From Symbiodinium natans (Eukaryota; Sar; Dinophyceae; Suessiales; Symbiodiniaceae): 64,000 nt of DNA. The notes under the pieces are model-generated. The model ran no database searches, was not told the DNA's origin, and saw only the letters and a program-made list of their open reading frames with translations. The stretch is from positions 281,001 through 345,000 of the forward strand of contig CAJNDS010002275.1 in the NCBI GenBank assembly GCA_905221605.1, in the 5' to 3' direction. The position numbers were made by a program, and so were the translations under genes. Shown here in pieces: positions 1 to 11,437 of this stretch. Position 1 is the first letter of the stretch; each line of letters opens with the position of its first letter.

Positions 1-639
1 TTCTGCACTTCTATGACTCCGCTTCTGGCTTTCTGAAACGGAGGTTGCAGGATTCAACGTCTGGAACTACAACAAGAACCTGGAGGACTTTTGCTTCACA
101 ATGAACCAAGTTTATGACATCTCGGTGCTTCCAAAGGCAAACCAAAGCATGCTACTTCTTCAGTCCCATGAAAGGACACATGCAGAGGCATTCGGGAGTT
201 TTCTGTCTATTGCGATGACAGGCCTTTTGCATGAATTCATTATCCCGCTTGTGCGAATCATGTGTGTCAGAAACAAGTTGCAGAGGTACATTGCCACATT
301 CCTGTGCCGTAAAGCTCCGGGCAGCATGCCCAGCATTCTCTCGACACAGTTAGGCGGCAATCAGCTTGAGTTTTGCTATTTCCCCTGACATGTAGGATTC
401 GTAAGACCATATGCCATATGCCATGTCTCTGGATGCGATGCTCTAGGCCACGTGCACTTCGATTTCAAGCAGGTTGTTCTCCTTGACCAGCCGCCTTCCG
501 TGCGCTACGCATAGTCCAAGCGGCTGCGTGACAAGTTGCCGAAGCGCCACTTGCCAGGATCTTGCCAGACGGGCTCCACCTCGGCTGCCCTCTCGCTCTG
601 CAAGCAGGCCAAGGGCACAACATGGCATGACCTGCTTAC
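1..639. other. Unresolved left edge, possible exons
   Basis: No family is recognised. A run after a TTGCAG acceptor at about 50 is open on the + strand through 388 and reads like protein at its start (F-N-V-W-N-Y-N-K). A second stretch around 450-640 is open apart from one TAG. Either could be exons of a gene that begins left of the window. Nothing else is supported. Confidence 0.2.
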
Positions 640-1554
640 ATGACCTGGTTGAGAATTGCAAAAGGGTTCTTCCCTTTTCTTACTCTGGGACAGTACGTAA
701 CGGTTGAAGGCGGCGCGACGGTGAGAATCGTGAAGCGGCCAGGGCTCGACCACCAAGCGGATCCGAAAGGAGTGCCGCACTGCCACTTGTAGTGTATGCC
801 GATGTTGTCTGTCTCAGGCGAGTCATGTCATTGACACGCACACACAAGCTTTTAGACTGTCTAATTCTATTTTGCAGGGCTCTTGGGCACTACCATGCAC
901 TACACATGTGTTGCTCCGGCATGACTTTGATCAGCCAATATATGAGTTCTCAGATTTTGGAATGATGACTGCAGTGCTGATCAGGACACCCGCGCAGGTG
1001 GAGGTTGGAACAAGGCTTGTCGCAATTCTCGCATTTCAATGCTGGATGTGTGAAAGACGAATACAACCTGCACAGGCTCGCTGAGCGATCACCCTGTTCC
1101 ATAGACCGCCCACCACAGCAGTGCGACTACGCAAGTTGCGTGTACCGTCACAGCAGTTGCTTGCCAATGTGTTCATGCATCTCGTGCCAGGTACGAAACC
1201 CCCCTCCACCCATGTGGTTTCACATTCAAGCTACTGTTCGCCAGTACATGGTCGGATGCATCGCGCTCAGTTGGGCTCGCAGTAGAAAGATCTTTCACAC
1301 CTTACACTTGTGTTGAGAGTTGCAAGTACGACAGGTTCACTATGTTGGACTTGATGGTGTTGAGGTCCTTGCCACACGTTGTGCGATCATGCTTATGGTA
1401 TAGTAAAGGAATCACCAGATCGCGTGTGATCTGGTCGTGGGTTGTAAGATGGTGTTCCGTGCAGATCTACGATGCATCGGGAAGGCCACTGAGGCCTGAA
1501 GCCGGCGCTTCTGCTCTGGAAGGGCTTCTCAGTTGTGACAGAGATCTTCGATAG
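640..1554 (+). CDS. Unidentified multi-exon gene (candidate exons)
   Basis: This is an inferred cluster of exon-like segments. The best is 878-997: it follows a pyrimidine-rich TTTTGCAG acceptor, ends in CAG|GTGGAG, is exactly 40 codons, and stays open with mixed hydrophobic and charged content. Others are 640-789 (ATG at 640), 1085-1190 (ends before a GT donor), 1335-1400 (after ACAG) and 1465-1520 (after GTGCAG). All read on the + strand. No conserved domain is visible, so product, start and end are unknown. It could be several genes. Confidence 0.3.
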
Positions 1555-2759
1555 TCTTTGCATGTCCTGGGCACATGAAGCCACCGATGAATGATCTGAC
1601 TTTTTCGCATTGAATGCCGTGTTGGCTCTGCGAAGATGCAGGCCGAAGCGTGCGCATTCCAACCATGGCAGTGTCAGGCTCAACCTGCGCCGGTGCACTG
1701 GTGTCTCATTGGTGTGACCCCAAAAGATGCTAGGATATGTCAGCTGTCAGGGACTTGCCGGGCATGGAAGCTGATGTCCGCACGGAGGCACCTTGCATGG
1801 CCTTCAGATCAAAACCTAATCATGCTGTAATCGCCAGTTTCAAAAGTACCCAGAACTCTTGAAATTTGCTGTGTGCTTGCGTGCATTTGCCTGCCCGGGT
1901 GCCCCGCTTAAGTCCCCGCTTAGGTCAGCGAGTGCAGGGCGTGCTTAGCACCTCTTTTTCTACACTTTGTACCGCTTCTGTCCAGCGCCTTAAGCGTGCG
2001 CAATAGCAAGCGTGCATACTGCGTGTATCAACGATTCTCATCGTATATCGCTGTTGTATCTGAGCGGAAGCTCACAAGGATTCGGACTGGGTACCGGTCG
2101 GGGTATTCGGCCAGACTCGCTCTGAGGGATGGTCCTGGTGGCAAGAATGAGAAATTCAGAAATAGCATGGCTTTGTGGCACTTATGAATCGTTATTATGT
2201 AGCGCAATAGCAAGGACAGCAAGGACGGGCAAATGCATGAGCTGGATGAAAGCTTGTGCCAGTTCGCATTTAAGGCCAACTTGCTTTAACTAAACTGTCT
2301 AGATTCTAGATTTTGAGAAAGATAAATGACATAATGGAATGCCTCCCAATTATTCAAGTCTATCGCTTGCATAGTCGTATAGTAGTCTAGTATGTCAATC
2401 ATCTTTCGGCTATTCCAACTAGAGGAGGCCAGTTCCATTAAATTAGGAGTAATTCAATTAACATAATTAACCCTTTCATTTTTTCAGCTTGGCTAACTTG
2501 ACTAATTTGACGTGTTTACACAACGAAGAATCGAATAACGTAAAATCTGACTGTTAAGAGGCCGAAAATGTAGGCGCCATCCGTTTTTACTACTTTAAGC
2601 TAGCGAGGCGACTGTTGAAAAAGGCACAGATTCCTTTTCTCCGCTTTGTTACGATTTGTGGTACATCCAAGGTCAAAATGCTCTAGTTGAATTCGTCGCG
2701 CTACATACTTGATGCTCTCATGCAAAATGTGAGAGTTCGTGGCATGCGTCTGATATTTC
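1555..2759. other. No gene seen; AT-rich stretch
   Basis: Only short scattered open frames are present. The part from about 2,280 to 2,590 is clearly AT-rich and full of stops in all frames. I see no repeat or RNA gene here. Confidence 0.4.
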
Positions 2760-3032
2760 GTGCCGATACAAGGTGTGGCCAGTTTTTGGCATATCGCTTT
2801 CTTCGCTCGGAAGGGCCTCTTCTGCAATTGTTCAGCTGCGGTTGTCTTCCTGACAGTCCACACCCCGACCTCGAATCATCTTGAATCGGTGACAGAACGT
2901 CGCTGGTGGTTGTTCTCGCACGACGGTTCCCAGTGTAAGCAGTTTGCCAACGTTGGCTTCCTCGATGGGGGCAAACGTTGGAGAGCTCCTGTATTGAAAT
3001 TGGATGCCATCAGCGAAAAGTATTCCGCTTGA
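2760..3032 (+). CDS. Hypothetical open frame, possible terminal exon
   Basis: The second half (about 2,894-3,032) reads like protein: it is rich in Trp, Gly and charged residues (R-R-W-W-L-F-S-H-D-G) and ends at a TGA. The first half is hydrophobic and less convincing. A GTGACAG just before the second half could be a splice acceptor. No family recognised; this could be a chance open frame. Confidence 0.22.
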   Translation: MPIQGVASFWHIAFFARKGLFCNCSAAVVFLTVHTPTSNHLESVTERRWWLFSHDGSQCKQFANVGFLDGGKRWRAPVLKLDAISEKYSA

Positions 3033-3305
3033 TTCCATCCAGATCCACCCAGCATGCAGATGTCAAAGTTTGCATGCCTGTATGCTTTAATCACCCAGCA
3101 CCCCTGCAAATTTGCGATAATTTGTGCGTGCATCACCAACTGTGAGTCGGCTTTGGACGTTAGAGGACACCTTCCTCAAGGGTGCCCCCGGCAACATGCG
3201 GATGTGGCCAGGAACCCAGCGCGCTTCACAGTTGCATGCATGCAATAAAGACGCAAAGGTGTAAGCTGTGCAAGGTATTCGGATGGTACCGGTTCTTGTT
3301 ATACA

Positions 3306-3560
3306 AATGGGAAAGGGAGTTCAGGGTTTGAAAGCCCTAAATCTAAAATCAACATTCACCGTGTCTGAAGCTATCTTACACAAAGCCGGCAGGATCGCCG
3401 GAGGCTTGAGGTTTCAGTCGGCTTTGGCAACCTGTTAGGGTCTGAATGTTCAACGGAGCGTTTAGGGTTTTGAGCCTATGTAGGGTGTATGTCTTCCGAC
3501 TCCACTCCAGGGCTCTAGGGCTCTTGGCAACTAGCTAAGGCTAAGCGAAACGGAGCCAAA
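3306..3560. repeat. Degenerate telomere-like TTTAGGG scatter
   Basis: Several imperfect copies of TTTAGGG or TAGGG/CCCTAAA are spread over about 250 bp (near 3,316, 3,435, 3,460 and 3,510), mostly in the TTTAGGG orientation. The plant-type heptamer is also the reported dinoflagellate telomere unit. The tract is too degraded to be a functional telomere. Confidence 0.4.
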
Positions 3561-3845
3561 GATCTTCATCATTTTCAACGGTCGCCTGAGTTCGAACCAA
3601 AACAGCTACAAACAAAAGCCCCGTTGACAATCCGTAAGCCCCAAAAGCACTGCAGATCCCGAAAACCCGTAAAGAAAAAAATCGGTAAGCCACTAACCCC
3701 CCCCCTCCCCAGTGACGACTTTCTGTCTGCAGGTTGGCGCCCTTTTTCCGGCAGCCGCCTAACTATGTTTGTCACTGAGTCGGGATCGGTTGGGCTGCTT
3801 TGTTATGTGAAGTTGCAAGGCAACGTGGTGTACGTGGCGTTCTGA

Positions 3846-4526
3846 GGTCGAGCTAGTTTTTGACGAGCCGACACAGATCTCGTCAATGAAGTTCTGGAAC
3901 TACTCCAGGAAATCTTCGATGGGTGCTGTGTTCTACGGTTTGCATTGAACAAAAAGTGATGCCGTGCCTCTTGTCGTCAACCGCAACAGCATCACACCTG
4001 CGACAGGACTCCATCGCGAGGTGTGCGTGATGTCGAAGTCTACGCAACCCGGATGCAAGCAGACGACGGCAATATTCTGCGAAAGGGATGAACTGTAATG
4101 ATGCATCGTGGAGGTGGACGATCTATTGATCTATCAGGGAATCCTGAGACAGGTTCGCTGCACTGCGCTTCGCACTACTAACTACTACTTGTGATAAAAA
4201 TGCTGTTGAAGGCGTCTGGTAAAGATGGAGGCGGCCGAAGCTGTTGGCACTGCTGCTGCATCTGTTTGGGAGAAGATACATTGATCCAGTTCGAGTTTAA
4301 AGTGCCCTTCCATTGCCATTATACGGTTGCCCAAAACTTATCAGGTTAATCAGGGTCAGCAAACATATTCTTCATTCAAGATCCAGGTCCCAGACTCTGT
4401 AGTTCATGAGAAAGGCCCTAACTTGGAGGTGCAGCTGGGGACCTCGCACTACTTACAAGTATCAGAGTGGAGCTTTTTGGAAGAAAGCAGGAAATTTCGG
4501 AAGTCCTGGCCGAGTAGAGTTGCGCA
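3846..4526. other. No supported feature
   Basis: Short open frames only. An ATG at about 4,225 starts a 19-codon alanine-rich frame of no known identity. No repeats or RNA genes seen. Confidence 0.35.
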
Positions 4527-5126
4527 ATGGCTGTGATCCTGGAAGTATCTAGCAGTGCTACATCTGTGCACGAAGCCCAGAAACCAAATCGCGAACCATC
4601 CCGGACCCAAAGCCTGCACCCCCCTCATACTGCCACGACACAGTTACACATCACGACACTCTGGCGACACCTCTCTTCCCCTGCAGTCGACAGAAAAAGC
4701 TCTATGGCAACGGTCTCACACTGCTGTTCGGAGGTGAGAGTGTCTTGTTCACAGACCAATCCAAGATCATCGAAAGGCGGCGGACGGACAGCTAAGATCG
4801 TAAAACGGGATGATCTGCGCTGCACGTCGATCGAATCATACAGATCTTCGGCAGAGTTGTGCCAATGTGGCAGGGAACGTGCGTTCATTTACCAGCCAAG
4901 TGTAGGCCTTGGAGTCCTTGGAGACCTTTGGTCATGTCAACTGCAGTTTGATGCAGTTTGCACTATTTCGATGTCAGTGGTTCCTGTATTGGTTGGTACC
5001 GTGCCGTCTACGCGTTTACGCGTGTCCACCTCAAGAGGTCCCGATGAGCTGATCACCTTCATCGATGAAAGCCCAGCCTCAGCTTGTGTTGAACTTTTTG
5101 CAGAGCATCTGTATAGACATGTATAG
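4527..5126 (+). CDS. 199-codon open frame, doubtful
   Basis: This is the longest low-repeat open frame in the first 25 kb. It is rich in Ser, Thr and Arg, has no signal peptide or membrane segment, and shows no motif I recognise. Overlapping frames on both strands are also partly open, which argues for chance. I list it because of its length only. Confidence 0.18.
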   Translation: MAVILEVSSSATSVHEAQKPNREPSRTQSLHPPHTATTQLHITTLWRHLSSPAVDRKSSMATVSHCCSEVRVSCSQTNPRSSKGGGRTAKIVKRDDLRCTSIESYRSSAELCQCGRERAFIYQPSVGLGVLGDLWSCQLQFDAVCTISMSVVPVLVGTVPSTRLRVSTSRGPDELITFIDESPASACVELFAEHLYRHV

Positions 5127-5850
5127 ACTGTAGCAACATGAGTTTAGTGTCTGCCCAAGGGTGCACCTCTGTAATGCGACCTGCGAGGGCGTACTGAGCA
5201 CTGAGGTGTTAGCTACAATTCATCCTGCAAAAAGTGTCTGAATTGGCGGCTTAGGAGGACAATGGGAGGCTACTGGACGTGCTGCAGGCCTCCGCTGCGC
5301 TGTGATGAGTCACTGTTGGGTCTCACTCTGGCCCCACATTCAAGACTTGAGGTGTTCCGCTGGAACGACCCATGACGGCGCTCACATCCGTCACTTAGTT
5401 CTGAGCACCTTCGCATCCGGAAAAGCTGGGAGTCTGGGAGTCTAGCATTGCTGTCTGCGACAAGATCGAAGGAAACCAGCAAATTCGGGTAATGACCGAC
5501 GCCCAAGAGCCTGCTTCGAGGGCTGGGCTTGTACATACTGCTCGCTGACGCTGGGCTGCACCGAATTCTGTCCGGCAGAGCTTGCTTAGACAGTCTCGGC
5601 AAAATTCTTTCCCATGCTCTAAAGAATGTGTCGCTCCCGGAAGAGGAGGAGCTGCAAACATGACTCGCGAGCATGTCTGGCAAATCCGACTCTTCGTTGC
5701 CTCTGCTATGTCTCAAGATATGTTTGTTTATAGTGTGCACAGATCAGCAGGGCAATGGCAAGCTGCTGTACCTTAGCCCAGGCCAGCGTGGAAGCGCTAG
5801 CCATGCTGTCCTTCTTGTGCCACCCTGTGTGTCTTGTGTGTCTTCTCCAG
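5127..5850. other. No supported feature
   Basis: Both strands have overlapping open frames of 60-156 codons but none shows family motifs or a convincing composition. Confidence 0.3.
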
Positions 5851-6127
5851 GTTGAGTTGCCCCATGGATCGCAGCCTCCGAGTGACAACAGCCACTTCTC
5901 AATATTGGAAGCCTGACGCGAGCGGTTCCATGGCGGTAGTTGCCGTTGTGTATCTTCATGATCTGCTCTCACCGAGGTGGTTGGTGCTTATGATTTGGTC
6001 TGTTGGCCATGGGGTGCGGATGTGTTTCGCAACACCAGGCGTCCACAAGGGAGCACAATCGCTGCTAATCTCCTAACTAAGAAGACTTGGATGTCAACGG
6101 GATTTTGCCGCCCGGTGCGTGATGCAG
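5851..6127 (+). CDS. Unidentified two-exon candidate
   Basis: Two segments join in phase 0. The first, 5,851-5,910, follows a TCTTCTCCAG acceptor and ends in GAA before a GC donor. The second, 5,977-6,127, follows ACCGAG and ends before GTGGGA. The implied 66-nt GC-AG intron matches the intron style of the recognised genes in this window. The second exon holds several Trp residues (CWPWGAD, KKTWMS). No family is recognised. Confidence 0.33.
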
Positions 6128-7967
6128 GTGGGAATTCCTGGTGGGGGACCTCGCCAGTTTTTATACACAGCAACAGACAAGGACTGGTGTCCTGCCACAT
6201 GCTTCGTTGTGATGCCCACGGCTCTGGTCACGAGCAGTTAGAATAGCTCATGGCCTTGCACAAATTTCCAGGAATTTGTCCGGACATTGGACAAAGAGGA
6301 GCTCAAGGACTCGTCGCCACGATCCGCTGCTTCCTTGTCAGATGTCGGGTGCATGTAACAGAGCATTAACGTCTTAACGTGAACAAATGTGGCCAAGCAC
6401 AACATCAGGGCCTCAGGGCTACACAGACAGGGGCTCTTTCTGACTAGCTGTCTCACCAGAGCAGCCCGAAGCTTCGACGGCACAGGGCCACGAGCGCCAT
6501 CCAAATGCAAACGTTAGATTTTTGGAGAAGTGACACGTCACGATGGCCTTTGAGTCAGTACTCAGTACCACTGTAATCACCCAGGCCCCGCAAACATGTC
6601 GCCCGAAGACTCGTCGTCGCAGATGCCATGTCTCGCTAGCATAGTTGCTCAAATCAGAATTGAAACTTTCAACATGTCAAGCATCTTTACTAAGCTGCGT
6701 CTCCGTCACCCAGCTACCACAACATGTCGTATATTTGTGGCGCACTCGGTTCTTACAATCCAGCTCTGCTTAAGATGCACAATCAATAAAGTGCTGCCGG
6801 GTAGTGCTCGTTCAGCGTGTGGCCGACAGTTGCAATGAAACCGGGCGCACCTCTGCGCACACGAAGCAAAGACAAAAGATGCAACGAGCATTCGAAGTCG
6901 AGCAATGCTTGTAGCGATGGCCTAAGCAAACAACGCAAATGGGTGACAAGCGCCAAGGATCGCGAAGCAAACGATGACCAAATATGAGCAATCTACCGTC
7001 GGCTCAATTGCGTACTAGTCTTCGCCTTAAGCTTCCCTACATCTTGCAGTGATTGCAGCGCCGCAAATCAACCAAATGCATACCATGGCATTGTTCAACA
7101 AGTCAAATCCTGTGCCCCCGCAGGAAAAGAATCTGCTCCTGACGTACTTCCGGCTAGATCACGAGGCAAGTACTTGGCGTCTTGTAGCCGAGATCCAAAT
7201 GTTTGCAGAATTTTGCACATTTTGCACACGCTCCAGGGACATTTCGTTGTTACAGATGGATTTCGAGACCTCGTTCGCCGAAAAGGCGTACCAAGGAGGC
7301 CAGGCTAGAGTCGTAGAGGTGTACAAAGTGTTCATAAAGTGTTGTTTATAAGTTTATACTGTTTAAGCCTGAACTCAGCGCGAACCTTTCTTGAGGTATC
7401 GATGGCGAGCCTGGCGGGCACTCACAGGAGCCTTGCACTTCTAAGTCTTTTCAGTGTGTAGACTAAGACGCTATGATGCAAGTACAGAAATAAGAGGTCA
7501 TGCGTGGCATGCATCGACTGTCTCAGGTTGGAGTGCCCTTTCAAAGCCAGGCTGGTACGAGAGGACCGTGGCCGTTGGCTGCCGTCGGCATCAGTAATTG
7601 ATGTGTTCCTTGTGACTGGTTGAGGGTTTCTTGTCCTCAGTACATGCATGAGTGGTCCAGCATCTGAATACTTCACCCACCCCTTTGGCACCAGAGCAAG
7701 AACTCAGCTTGTCGACATCGTAGCCTCGTCGCCATCTTGATGGCACTCACATGGCCATGATCGATCAGCCGACCATGCTGGAAAGAAGCCTCCCGAACGA
7801 GAGAGAGAGAGAGACATGCATGTCCAACAGATGGGCAAGTAATGAAGTTGCAAGTGTCCATGCTCAACTGTGGATTTCAGCTCTCGAGATGGGAATGGAT
7901 GTTGTGCACGTGTAGTCATAAATCAGATGCCGGTCGTTCCTGTTGAACCCCTTTTTGTGGGAGGATA
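6128..7967. other. Unresolved; weak exon candidates
   Basis: Possible exons on + are 7,120-7,168 (after CCGCAG, ends in GAG before GC) and 7,257-7,318 (after TTACAG, ends in GAG before GT). An ATG at about 7,648 opens a 27-codon frame that could be the start of the TBC gene that follows. A short (GA)n run sits at 7,799-7,814. None can be named. Confidence 0.25.
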
Positions 7968-9026
7968 ATGCGAAAAGCCCCGGACTCCAAGACAGTGGAG
8001 GCTATAGAAAAAGATCTCGACAGGACGCGTGAGCTTGGAAAATCTTGGGAAATTGCAGGTGCTAGGCTGCAGACATGAAGGACTTTTCCTGGCGTAGAAG
8101 ATTTCGACGACAGGAAGAAGCGAGAGCTCGCCATTAGCTCGGGTCGCTAGAGAGCTCCAGCAGCTTGTGATGCACATGGAAGCTGACAGGCAAACATGCT
8201 CCGAGCACATGCAGGTCTTTTTCCAAGTGTGGGACCCTCAAAAGCTTTCCACGACGATTTCTTGTGTCACTGCAAAGAGTCAGCTTAATGCTCCACAGAT
8301 CACATTTTTGTCTGCAGGTGGGATATTGCCAGGGCATGAACTTTGTTGCCGGTTTTCTCCTCTTGGTCGCTGGAAGAGTCCCAGATGCAGCAAAGGCTCG
8401 AGCGACACGTCAAGTAGTCGTTGTGCACGAGTTGGAAACTTGAAAGTGTCTTTGCATGAGCCTATGTTTTACCTCCTTTGGCAAAAGGAACAGCATTTTT
8501 TGCAGGGGGGCGGGGTACTGTGTGGCCCAGTCCTTATAAACACGGCAGGATGCATTCTTCCTACTCGTGCAAATGATGGTCAAGTGCTCGTCGACATGTG
8601 CATCTTGTGCATGCGCTGTAACCCTGGCACTTGACGACACTTCACCCGATTCTGCTATGATTGGCCCTGACAGGTACCGAGCAAACCTCCTGTTCTGTGA
8701 TGGTCTCCCTCTTCTGAAGCTTCATACGCCTCTTGGACACAGTTGCACAGCTCTCCTTCCACTTGCCATTTGCAAAGCACCTCCTCTACAATTTCACTGC
8801 AGTCTTTGAATGTCGCCAGGTTTCAGTATCGTATTCTGTTGCAGCGGCTGTTTCCAGATGCTGCCGCCTGAGTGTCACATCCTAACAGAGTGGTTGTAGC
8901 GCAGTGCTATCTCTGCTGTTGTTGCATCGTACTGCCTCGTGATGGTATCCTAATGATCCTGATGTCCTGAAGGTCCACCGACACTTCACAGAAAACCAGA
9001 TTACGCCTGAACTCTATCTGACCAAG
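7968..9026 (+). CDS. TBC-domain Rab GTPase-activating protein
   Basis: TBC proteins speed GTP hydrolysis by Rab GTPases and so control vesicle traffic. The strongest piece is the exon from 8,318, after TCTGCAG, which gives V-G-Y-C-Q-G-M-N-F-V-A-G-F-L-L-L, the classic TBC core that carries the catalytic glutamine. Upstream, 7,968-8,058 gives an I-E-K-D-L-D-R-T segment like the domain's conserved early motif. Downstream, 8,858-8,896 gives L-P-P-E-C-H-I-L-T-E-W-L and 8,973-9,026 gives E-N-Q-I-T-P-E-L-Y-L-T-K, which fit the family in order. Exon joins between these blocks are not settled: the frame changes near 8,130-8,150 and 8,674-8,730. The expected Trp after the last motif is not found, so the 3' end may lie further on or be damaged. 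A pseudogene cannot be excluded. Confidence 0.7.
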
Positions 9027-9315
9027 CCAGACCCTCAATCTTCCGGATCTTGCGGCTCATTTTGCAGTCGTGTAAGTTCGGTCATGACTCTTTCATGTCT
9101 CGGAAACTGCAACTCCGGCTCGAGTTTTGTCGGGAATGAATCGACTAGAGCTTGACGCATCTTGACTTCACGAGGCAAAGCGGTTGGCAGTCAATTCTAT
9201 GATGCATTGCGTGATACTGCGTGTCAGTGAGTTTCACTGAGAAACATTCAAAATGCTATGAATTGCGGTGAATTGCTGTGAACGTTGCAACCTTTCAGCA
9301 GGCCCGGAGCCTTCG

Positions 9316-10188
9316 ATGGCAGTCAGATCGATTGTCCTCCTTTTATGTGCGGCAGCTGCATCTGCTGCGTGCCCCAATGTGGCTTCCATCTTCTTGAACA
9401 AAGTTTTATCAGTTTTCGTTGTAAGTCAGAAGCATGCAGAGCTTGATCCGTCTAGCTTTGAATGCGCTCCTTTCGACCAGGGTGGTGTGGAGATGCATGG
9501 GCGCTGCTGGTACCTGGGAGCCGAGGGGGCAACGTGCGGTCAGACTTGTGCTGCACAGGCCGCCAAGGTGAAAAGTTGTGTTCATGCGGAACTTCGGAGA
9601 GATAGGCAAAGACAGGCAATGACTCGCCTTGCCAGGGACTAGCTTATGATCATTTCGTGGCAGCGGATGCTATGCCCATGGTGCCTTCTCTTTTGGGGCG
9701 AGCCCCAAGAACGAAGCAGTCCTCTAGCTGCATTGGTGCAGCACTGTGGAAAGACCGTGCAACGACAAGGAAGTTTTGATTGTAAAGATAAAGCCTGTAC
9801 ATGAGGTGCTTCTTCTCGTTTCGTGCATTTTTTGGTTGTTGACAGAACAAAGGTTCCCCTGGGGAAGGATCGAATGCTATGCTCCTTGCCTCAAGACGAG
9901 CATCAAGCATCATCAGGCGGACCAGACATTGTTCCGGACCATATCCGGATTTTCTTTGAGGTTCCCAGTGCTGACCGCTACCACACAGCCAAGCCCGCCC
10001 AGAGCGCGGACACCGGAGATTCGGGAGCCCCGCAGGACTGGTCGGCTACATGGCACCGAAGATTAGACATATTAGACTTGAGAGCTTATGAGTTCATGTC
10101 TGAGTACAATGGATTGGTCGGCCTTCCCTCGACCAAGAGAACACAAGCGACGCACACTTCCATCATCGTGTGCTCATGTATGCTCTAG
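9316..10188 (+). CDS. Small secreted cysteine-rich protein
   Basis: The ATG at 9,316 opens a clear signal peptide: a short basic start, then a run of Leu, Cys and Ala ending in A-S-A-A-C-P. The first exon runs to 9,567 and holds C-W-Y-L plus spaced cysteines (T-C-G-Q-T-C). A later exon ends at 9,880 with F-P-W-G-R-I-E-C-Y. An 80-nt GC-AG intron (9,881-9,960) then joins it to V-P-S-A-D-R-Y-H-T-A, and the frame ends in V-C-S-C-M-L at 10,188. The order CWYL, PWGRIECY, VPSADRYHTA, C-x-C agrees with what I remember of an uncharacterised secreted family in Symbiodiniaceae; that memory is not a database result. The segment 9,664-9,718 may be another exon. The function is unknown. Confidence 0.5.
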
Positions 10189-10329
10189 TGAATAAGACTG
10201 TAGAATGTGCGTTTCGCCTGCCAAAGCCTTGCTGCAGAGTGCGTGGCGAAGTAAGGTCGGCATATGTCGTCTGATGCCCAGTGGTGGAGCATGCGGCATG
10301 TGCACCGCTAATTTGCTGAGGACGCTTCA

Positions 10330-10506
10330 ATGATTCAGCCCTTCAAGCAGAAATTTTGTGCAATCGTCACCAGAGAGATACCTCAGAGTCTATTGGTTTG
10401 TGTCAAGGCCTTGCGTGCGCCTGTGCGGGCAGCTCTGCTGCTGCAGTTGGCTTTCCGGGCTGTATACAGCCCAGCGTTGTGCTGCGACACGCGGGCGCGC
10501 ATGTGA
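10330..10506 (+). CDS. Short hypothetical open frame
   Basis: A 58-codon ATG-to-TGA frame, rich in Ala, Leu and Arg and possibly helical. A possible exon start follows at about 10,518. No family recognised and no splice evidence, so this is a weak call. Confidence 0.2.
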   Translation: MIQPFKQKFCAIVTREIPQSLLVCVKALRAPVRAALLLQLAFRAVYSPALCCDTRARM

Positions 10507-11334
10507 CCTGTCAGCAGATCAGCTGGGCTCACCATGCTCATCACTTCACCTACTCCTGCGCTCTCAAAGACACAAGTAGTTTACTCTCATCAGGTTCACA
10601 ACAGTTGTTCAGGTAGATAGGGTCTGAACCTCAACGCATCGACTACTTGCAAAACATGTTGCTACGAAGCTGCAGCGCTTCATGTTTGAGCCGCGCTTCG
10701 AATCGTGTTGGGGACCTCGGCCGTCTGGGGGAAGTTTGAGGAGAGAATGCTTGACTTGTCGACTTTTTCACATTTTCACACCTGCAAACCGATCATTGCA
10801 AAATCATGGGAAGGCATTCCAAGAAGAAGGGTGTGTCTGTGTCACTCACACTTCAGAAATCTGTAATGTCGAATGGTGGTAAGAAACATTCCTTCTGATC
10901 GAGAGCGGATGGAGCCTCCCTCGAGAAGGCTCCGAACCAAGAGCACGAGAGTCGCGCCGGTGACAAGCAAAAGTTTTCAAGTTTCAGGCACATTGGACAA
11001 TGGCATTTGAGCTGTTGCTGGTCACTCCGCCCGATAAAATGCTGGCCGCTGACTCGTGTCAGAAGGTGTTTCAGTACCTGAGCCGACCTGCGAAAAGAAA
11101 CGCTCACCACCAATCAGCTTACAAGCCAAGAGAGGCTCTCCCAAAATGATCAGCGTCAGGTTTGCTTCCAAAAACAAAAGCGGGCATCAAGTAGAATCAA
11201 GGGGCCAAACGGTGTTGGCATGAGATGCAGGCGATCTTTGCTGACGTTAGCGTGTATGGAGCTGCAGGTGGGGTCTTGCTGTGCTTGATTTCGTGTAGCT
11301 TTCAGGATTTGTGAATGTCTGCACTAGCGGTGAG
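10507..11334. other. Mostly unresolved
   Basis: One 49-codon frame at 11,000-11,149 (ATG to TGA) reads like protein, but nothing identifies it. The rest shows only short open frames. Confidence 0.25.
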
Positions 11335-11437
11335 GCTGTTGGCAAAATGACTGCAAGAACTCTGACAAGTTCATCTCCGACTCTCCAGTTCTTTGTGCTC
11401 GCACGTGTGCCGAGCTGGGCGACTGTACGCACTGGAC
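11335..11437 (+). CDS. PAN/Apple-like cysteine exon
   Basis: A 103-nt segment starts after GGTGAG and ends before GTTGCC. It encodes C-W-Q-N-D-C, a short spacer, then L-C-A-R-T-C-A-E-L-G-D-C-T-H-W-T. The spacing C-x3-C-x5-C-x2-W is typical of PAN/Apple-type domains, which bind proteins or sugars outside the cell and are frequent in alveolates. No signal peptide or further domain can be joined to it. A segment near 11,651-11,684 with V-A-V-K-F-L-K-D-G may belong to the same or another gene. Confidence 0.42.
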
